From Eutrophobius sp051275005 (GTDB lineage: Bacteria > Pseudomonadota > Gammaproteobacteria > Eutrophobiales > Eutrophobiaceae), in contig JBNMOP010000015.1 in the NCBI GenBank assembly GCA_051275005.1, positions 1-38,972 of the forward strand: a stretch of DNA of 38,972 nt, in the 5' to 3' direction. The notes beneath the pieces were generated by a model. That model saw nothing but the letters and a program-made list of their open reading frames with translations. It did no database searches and had not been told where the DNA came from. The translations under genes and the position numbers were made by a program. Within the stretch, counting starts at the first letter, position 1; the number at the start of each line of letters is the position of its first letter. Shown piece by piece: positions 34,456 to 38,972 of the stretch.

Positions 34456-36411
34456 ATGTCACAATTCAAAAGTCTTACGCATACAATTTCGTTCCTTTGT
34501 TATCTAACAATTTCTAACATGGCCTACGCAGGCATATCGCCATACGCGGACACGGTCATTATTAACGGAGATGTAATAACCGCAGACAATGATGATCCTA
34601 ATCAAATCACTTTTGCTGAGGCCATTGCAGTTCAGGGCGACAAGATCATCGCCGTAGGCAGTAATGTAGAAATCAGGGCTCTGGTTGCAGATTGGACAGA
34701 AGTTATCGATGCCAAAGGTAATTCAGTGACACCGGGTTATATCGATACTCATAACCACATCTACGAGTCCTCCACAGGGTTTCCCTGGGTGGTTAACGAT
34801 GTCCCGGATCTGTTGGAGATTCATATCACCGCCGAAACGCCAGAACAAATGGCCCAGGTCTTGCTAAGAGCTGTTACCGCACGGGCCGGACAGATTGCTG
34901 AGGGAAAATGGATACGTATACGTATGGATCCCGCGGAGGTAGTAGTACCGGCCTATAATACAAATTTAATTAATCGACCCATGCTCGACCAGGTAGCACC
35001 TAATCATCCGGTGTTTGTAACTACTCGTGGCGGTTCGGTGCTTAATACCAAGGCCATTGAATCTTTCCAAAATTACTATGGCAATAAGATGCCTGAAGAT
35101 TACTGGATGGTGGACAGTGCGCGGGGTTGGTCTGGGGAATACACAGATTTCTCTCGTTGCTCCAGTCTGGATCTGATTAGTGGCCAGGACCAGGAAACTT
35201 ATAATAAATATATCCGGGGATACTTTGAGGTCATGCAGACCAACGCCCAGATTGGGGTGACTACCTACAAAAGTCACATCCAGTGTGAAGCCGGTTTCAG
35301 TGCTACCAACCATATGGACAGGAATGATTTAATGCCCATCAGGATGGCCTGGGATCATCGATGGTTGCAACCATTTTCAGATAGCATCAAGGAGTCTTAT
35401 CGCCGCATCGGTGACTGGCTTGGACATGGATCTGATTTTATGTTCAGTACCGGCAGTAGCGTTGGCGGTATCGATGCGGGAGGTGTGGGATGGTGCACTT
35501 CTATGATCGCAAAAAGCGAAGAGATTAAGAAACGTGAGCAATGCCCACCGGAACCGGAAGGTATGGACCTTAAGGCAATAGAGGCAATAAATACCGCGCC
35601 TAACAGGGGAAGGAGGACGCAACACCTGGTTACCCTGGCCGAACTTGCTTCCGAAAACAGGATATCCAATATCCCCGGCTGGCATGCCTCCGGTGACGGA
35701 TCGGTGGAAATGATGTTCAGCACCTATCGTCGTCACATGTCAGATGAACGGATAAAGATGTTGCGCACAACCAGCGACCATTGCCACTCAGTAACACCTG
35801 AAGAGATTCAGATCGCCGCCCGAATTGGTCATACCTTTTCATGCGATGCCTCGGCAACCCCGACTAAGGTCATTAAGGAAGGTTATGGCGAAGAATACCT
35901 GACATGGAACGCGCCGGTGGCAAGCATGATGAAGGCCGGGGCCAACGCCGTGATCAGCGAATTTGGTATCCAGAGTGAACTTCGGGATTCCCCATTTGAA
36001 CATGGGGTAATGTGGTTGACCAGAAAGATCGACGGCGAGACCTGGGGTGTTCCGGAAGAGGCAGTGCCCGATCGATTGACACTATTACTAATGATGACAC
36101 GGTGGTCGGCCTACCCTATTTGGAAAGAACATGCACTGGGATCTATTGAAGTCGGCAAATTTGCGGACATCGTCATACTCAATGGAAATTACATGACCAC
36201 ACCTGTCGAAGAGCTGGATCAACTTACCTCTATTCTGACCATGATAGGCGGCAAAGTTTCTAGTGAGGCGTCAGAGTTGCGTGGAAATACCTTTAGATTT
36301 AATACAGATACAGCTGACTGGACTATAGATATGCAGACACCTACATCCACCTGGCGTTGGACCGAGACTCCAGAGATACCACCATTCCTAAATGGTGCAA
36401 ACGGTTTTTAA
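34456..36411 (+). CDS. periplasmic amidohydrolase-3 family enzyme (YtcJ-like), paralog A9
   Basis: About 651 residues. ATG 34456 follows a run of seven G and GG at proper distance; an in-frame GTG at 34450 lies inside that ribosome-binding site. Signal peptide 1-25 (ending MAYAGI). Motifs: H99-N-H101, K272-S-H274, H410 in WHASGD, D441-H442-C443-H444 and E502 in SEFGIQ, so the putative site is complete in the E-type form shared with A1-A4 and A7. A local oddity is SPFEHGV in place of SPFEDGV (His516). It is the last gene of the plus-strand row and meets the leftward VWA operon head-on 81 bases downstream, with a shared hairpin between them. Confidence 0.9.
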   Translation: MSQFKSLTHTISFLCYLTISNMAYAGISPYADTVIINGDVITADNDDPNQITFAEAIAVQGDKIIAVGSNVEIRALVADWTEVIDAKGNSVTPGYIDTHNHIYESSTGFPWVVNDVPDLLEIHITAETPEQMAQVLLRAVTARAGQIAEGKWIRIRMDPAEVVVPAYNTNLINRPMLDQVAPNHPVFVTTRGGSVLNTKAIESFQNYYGNKMPEDYWMVDSARGWSGEYTDFSRCSSLDLISGQDQETYNKYIRGYFEVMQTNAQIGVTTYKSHIQCEAGFSATNHMDRNDLMPIRMAWDHRWLQPFSDSIKESYRRIGDWLGHGSDFMFSTGSSVGGIDAGGVGWCTSMIAKSEEIKKREQCPPEPEGMDLKAIEAINTAPNRGRRTQHLVTLAELASENRISNIPGWHASGDGSVEMMFSTYRRHMSDERIKMLRTTSDHCHSVTPEEIQIAARIGHTFSCDASATPTKVIKEGYGEEYLTWNAPVASMMKAGANAVISEFGIQSELRDSPFEHGVMWLTRKIDGETWGVPEEAVPDRLTLLLMMTRWSAYPIWKEHALGSIEVGKFADIVILNGNYMTTPVEELDQLTSILTMIGGKVSSEASELRGNTFRFNTDTADWTIDMQTPTSTWRWTETPEIPPFLNGANGF

Positions 36412-36425
36412 TTTATAACTTTAAT

Positions 36426-36449
36426 TCAGGTGATATGGACATCACCTGA
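36426..36449. terminator. hairpin in the convergent gap after A9
   Basis: TCAGGTGAT (36426-36434) and ATCACCTGA (36441-36449) form a perfect 9-bp stem with a 6-base loop between A9 and the convergent VWA gene. Neither strand has a good U-tract, so termination efficiency is doubtful, but the place suits a shared end for both operons. Confidence 0.5.
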
Positions 36450-36492
36450 TGTGAGTATGTGAAGTAAATAATGTTACTAAATTAGAGGTTCT

Positions 36493-37467
36493 TCAAACCA
36501 ATAAACGCGCAAATATTATCGTAATTACTATAAATAAACTCAGGAGTATCGCTGCAGATTTATCCAGGCTATCGCCTACTCCGCGACTTGCCCCTATGAA
36601 GTCGAGGATTTTCTCCGTTGCGTCAGCGGCCTCTGCCCGCACATATAAACCACGATGTGAATCTATTTGTGAGATTTGCATCATCGTATCCACGTCCGGG
36701 ACAGTATAGAGCTTGCCGCTCATAGGTTGAAAATGTAAAAACTCACCAAACTCACCATATTCCGGTACACCTTCATTCTCTCCAAGCAGTCCGGTCTGCA
36801 GGGCAATCATATCGAACGAACTTGCTTCTACTTTTTCAACGGCATATTCAAGATAAGAATAAGGCAGAGTATCTTCACCATCGGAGACCATAATTCCAAT
36901 TTTATGACTTTTTTCACGAAGGTTCTCAGGTAAGGTACTAAATGATCCGGCAAGTGAATTTATAGCTGCCTCAATGCTGGTCCCTGTGTTTGTAAATAAT
37001 TCAGGTGAGATCACAAACTCGAGCATTTCTCTTATTTGTGAAATATTGCTTTCCCAACCCAGTATGACCTGGGCCTTTTCAGTAAATCCAATCATCGAGA
37101 CAATTACATTTTCCTGACGATCTTCAAGATCTTGAAATAAATCAAATAAAATTGATCGACCTCTTTCAAATCGTGTAAGTGCCCCTGGAGCCATAGATGG
37201 ATCAGGAATTGCAAGCATACTTGGTGATAAATCGAAGGCGATGGAAATCGCTATAGGATTTTCATTTAATGTATAGCTATAAGTTGGACGATTATCAAAA
37301 GAAGACCAGACAAGTAATATAAGACCAAGACCAACAAGGATAAGTACAGATTTTGATGGAGACCGCTGCTCAGAGATATCAGAACGTGGAATTAAGACAC
37401 TCCAGTACAGTATAATCGCCAGACCTGAAATTATCGCGGCGCTAATAATCAAGAAGGTATAGTTCAC
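36493..37467 (-). CDS. VWA-domain membrane protein (MxaL/BatA-like)
   Basis: A 324-residue protein with membrane helices at about 4-24 and 39-55, a VWA domain with MIDAS motif DLSPS (79-83), a TGTS threonine region and a SDGEDT aspartate, and a C-terminal helix (about 306-322). Topology equals that of the left-hand VWA proteins, with the domain in the periplasm. It follows directly after the TPR-like gene (no gap) and is the last gene of its operon before the island. Length and order (VWA, TPR-like, VWA) fit MxaC-MxaK-MxaL. It is not a recent duplicate of 3765-4772: the MIDAS surroundings differ clearly. Confidence 0.87.
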   Translation of the reverse strand: MNYTFLIISAAIISGLAIILYWSVLIPRSDISEQRSPSKSVLILVGLGLILLVWSSFDNRPTYSYTLNENPIAISIAFDLSPSMLAIPDPSMAPGALTRFERGRSILFDLFQDLEDRQENVIVSMIGFTEKAQVILGWESNISQIREMLEFVISPELFTNTGTSIEAAINSLAGSFSTLPENLREKSHKIGIMVSDGEDTLPYSYLEYAVEKVEASSFDMIALQTGLLGENEGVPEYGEFGEFLHFQPMSGKLYTVPDVDTMMQISQIDSHRGLYVRAEAADATEKILDFIGASRGVGDSLDKSAAILLSLFIVITIIFARLLV

Positions 37468-38385
37468 CTAGAAGTTGGGAGGAGCTGAGGAAATTACACC
37501 TCTTTCTCCTTCTGCCTCTCCTGAACCATCACCAGTAACTGGCGCATTAACCTCCTGACTTCCTTTATCCATTGAGAGTAGATATTCAAGGAACAATTTA
37601 GGTTGCCCATAATCAGGGTTGCTACGAAGACTTTCCTTCAAGGTCTGAATTGCCTGTTGATAATAATCAAACTGACCCTCAGCCTGGAACGCATCGAATA
37701 ACATTCTCGCCTGTGCATAAAGGATTACAGCATTAAATGCATCATCAATATTTTCTTTTTTAAGGTCATTAAATATGGTATTTGCCGCACCCCTATCACT
37801 TACAATTGATAAATAAACACCATGATTGAACATAATATTCTGTTCCAGAGAATCATTCTGTTTAATAAATGATGCTGTTGGTTGTAAATATAATGGGGGA
37901 CTATCCAGGTCATCAATTAATATTTGATAATTATCAGCATACAATGATACCAGTTGCTCAACGCCTGTTCTCAAGGTAGCCATAGATTCCTCACCTAGCG
38001 GCCCCTCCGGGGTGTTTAACGTTGCCGTAATTCTCGCAAACTCTGCAATGGCCTCAAGACGATTCTCAAGAAAATCTTTAATAAATCGCTCATAAATTTG
38101 TACTATCTCTCCTTGAAACACCGTATCTTCAGAGACGCGACGTAAATTACCCAAATCATTTAATACTTTGTTTACAAATTTATTTGTCGCAACATCATCC
38201 ATCAAATGATCAAGCTCTTCATTCGCTGAATTTATTTGCGGGACAAAATGAATATAGAACCCATATGACTGCAATCCAACTATTATTAAAATCGCACCAA
38301 TAATTCTAAGTATCTTTGGTATCTTTTCTAATAACTGATTACGCGTTTTTTGCAATCCGTCAACTGAATTTACCGAGTTACTCAT
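37468..38385 (-). CDS. membrane-anchored TPR-like protein (MxaK-like position)
   Basis: A 305-residue protein with one transmembrane helix at about 28-48 and a mostly helical periplasmic or cytoplasmic domain, including a TPR-like repeat near 240-275 (YYQQAIQTLKESLRSNPDYG and following). The end is Gly/Pro-rich and disordered. It starts with a 4-base ATGA overlap with the upstream VWA gene and abuts the downstream VWA gene, so the three are translationally coupled. It plays the same positional part as the shorter protein at 4782-5369 but is 110 residues longer. Probably a scaffold of the membrane VWA complex; no enzyme motif is seen. Confidence 0.65.
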   Translation of the reverse strand: MSNSVNSVDGLQKTRNQLLEKIPKILRIIGAILIIVGLQSYGFYIHFVPQINSANEELDHLMDDVATNKFVNKVLNDLGNLRRVSEDTVFQGEIVQIYERFIKDFLENRLEAIAEFARITATLNTPEGPLGEESMATLRTGVEQLVSLYADNYQILIDDLDSPPLYLQPTASFIKQNDSLEQNIMFNHGVYLSIVSDRGAANTIFNDLKKENIDDAFNAVILYAQARMLFDAFQAEGQFDYYQQAIQTLKESLRSNPDYGQPKLFLEYLLSMDKGSQEVNAPVTGDGSGEAEGERGVISSAPPNF

Positions 38386-38972
38386 GTTTTTCCTCCATAA
38401 AATAAATTTCTACCTGTACTCGGGTGAAAGAATGTTGCTACTAAAAATAGCCAGACAATAATTAATACCTGTGCAGATTTTAAAAAAGGTCCAGAAAGAT
38501 CGATACGTTCTCGAATAGTCTCCTGGTAGCTATATCCTTCCAGAGTACTGATATCACGAAGTGAATTCTCCAGGTTTTGGGTATCTAGATCTTCTATAGT
38601 AACAACCGTCCCTACTGTTCTGGCAAAACTTAAAAAATCTGCAACTTCTTCATTTGACATATCATTTTCATCTGTTGTGATCCATAGAAGATAAAATGAG
38701 ACTCCCATAGTAGCAAGACGAGTTAACTGTTGTTCAACCTCTTTAGTGTATGCAGCTTCTGCATCGGTCAAAAGTATTACCGCTTTCTTGTTTTGTTGTG
38801 GATACCTGTCTAGTAAATTCAGACCTGTTTCCATTGCCAGACCGATATCTGTACCCCAATTTACATACTCATCCATAGATGCCAGTTGTTCTGTAACAAA
38901 ATCAATATTTGCCGTTGGTGCAGACATGGTAAAAGCGTTGTCATTAAAAAAAATCATTCCAACTCTATCCTG
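38382..38972 (-). CDS. VWA-domain membrane protein (BatA/MxaC-like), 5' end missing
   Basis: The frame is open to the right edge (it continues upstream as QDRVG before the internal Met at 38957), so only the C-terminal 196 residues are visible. They form the second half of a VWA domain: DRVGMIFFNDNAF, the APTANIDF threonine and LLTDAEA aspartate of the MIDAS site. They end with a transmembrane helix (about the last 40 to 20 residues) and a short basic tail. The DxSxS part lies outside the window. Together with the two following genes this reproduces the C-K-L segment of an mxa-type operon, whose MoxR and DUF58 genes would be expected just beyond the right edge. Confidence 0.82.
   Translation of the reverse strand, partial: QDRVGMIFFNDNAFTMSAPTANIDFVTEQLASMDEYVNWGTDIGLAMETGLNLLDRYPQQNKKAVILLTDAEAAYTKEVEQQLTRLATMGVSFYLLWITTDENDMSNEEVADFLSFARTVGTVVTIEDLDTQNLENSLRDISTLEGYSYQETIRERIDLSGPFLKSAQVLIIVWLFLVATFFHPSTGRNLFYGGKT

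Noticed and set aside
26257..36411. CRISPR-like or short tandem repeats in the plus-strand row
   Set aside because: The repeated DNA is explained by homologous coding sequence of amidohydrolase paralogs; spacers share no repeat unit.
5676..36411. Mobile island bounded by integrase, transposase or att sites
   Set aside because: No such gene or tRNA is seen, and I could not find matching direct repeats at the borders by eye.

Overview
This window reads as chromosome of an AT-rich Gram-negative bacterium, most likely a gammaproteobacterium. The signs are a TonB-dependent outer-membrane receptor, many Sec signal peptides on periplasmic enzymes, a HupE/UreJ-type permease and MoxR/VWA operons of the methylotroph mxa type. 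TGA is an ordinary stop here (for example at 847-849). I saw no rRNA, tRNA, CRISPR array, transposase, integrase or phage gene. The species cannot be named from the sequence.

Layout. (1) 1-5369, minus strand: a compact operon transcribed leftwards, in the order TPR-like membrane protein, VWA protein, MoxR AAA ATPase, DUF58 protein, MxaA/BatD-like protein, VWA protein (runs off the left edge). (2) 5676-23490: left arm of an accessory island, mostly minus strand. It holds four amidohydrolase-3 (YtcJ-like) paralogs (one broken by an in-frame TGA), two secreted alpha/beta hydrolases, a TonB-dependent receptor, an intact NMT1/SsuA-like periplasmic binding protein on the plus strand, a decayed second copy of that binding protein, and a HupE/UreJ permease with two small exported or membrane proteins. 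(3) 23838-36411: right arm, plus strand, with two cupins, a DMT/EamA transporter and five more amidohydrolase paralogs in an uninterrupted head-to-tail row. (4) 36493-38972, minus strand: VWA protein, TPR-like membrane protein and VWA protein (runs off the right edge), resembling the C-K-L part of an mxa operon.

The striking content is nine paralogous signal-peptide-bearing amidohydrolases (called A1 to A9 from left to right) within 31 kb, with uptake genes (TonB receptor, binding protein, DMT exporter/importer), two paired serine hydrolases and two cupins. The simplest reading is a catabolic locus: a family of related amide- or ester-containing compounds enters through the outer membrane and is cleaved in the periplasm by a set of diversified hydrolases. 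The MoxR/VWA operons on both flanks and the HupE permease could serve metal loading or maturation of these periplasmic metalloenzymes; that link is inference. Several copies have changed residues at otherwise invariant putative active-site positions, so the array may mix working enzymes, altered-specificity enzymes and dying copies.
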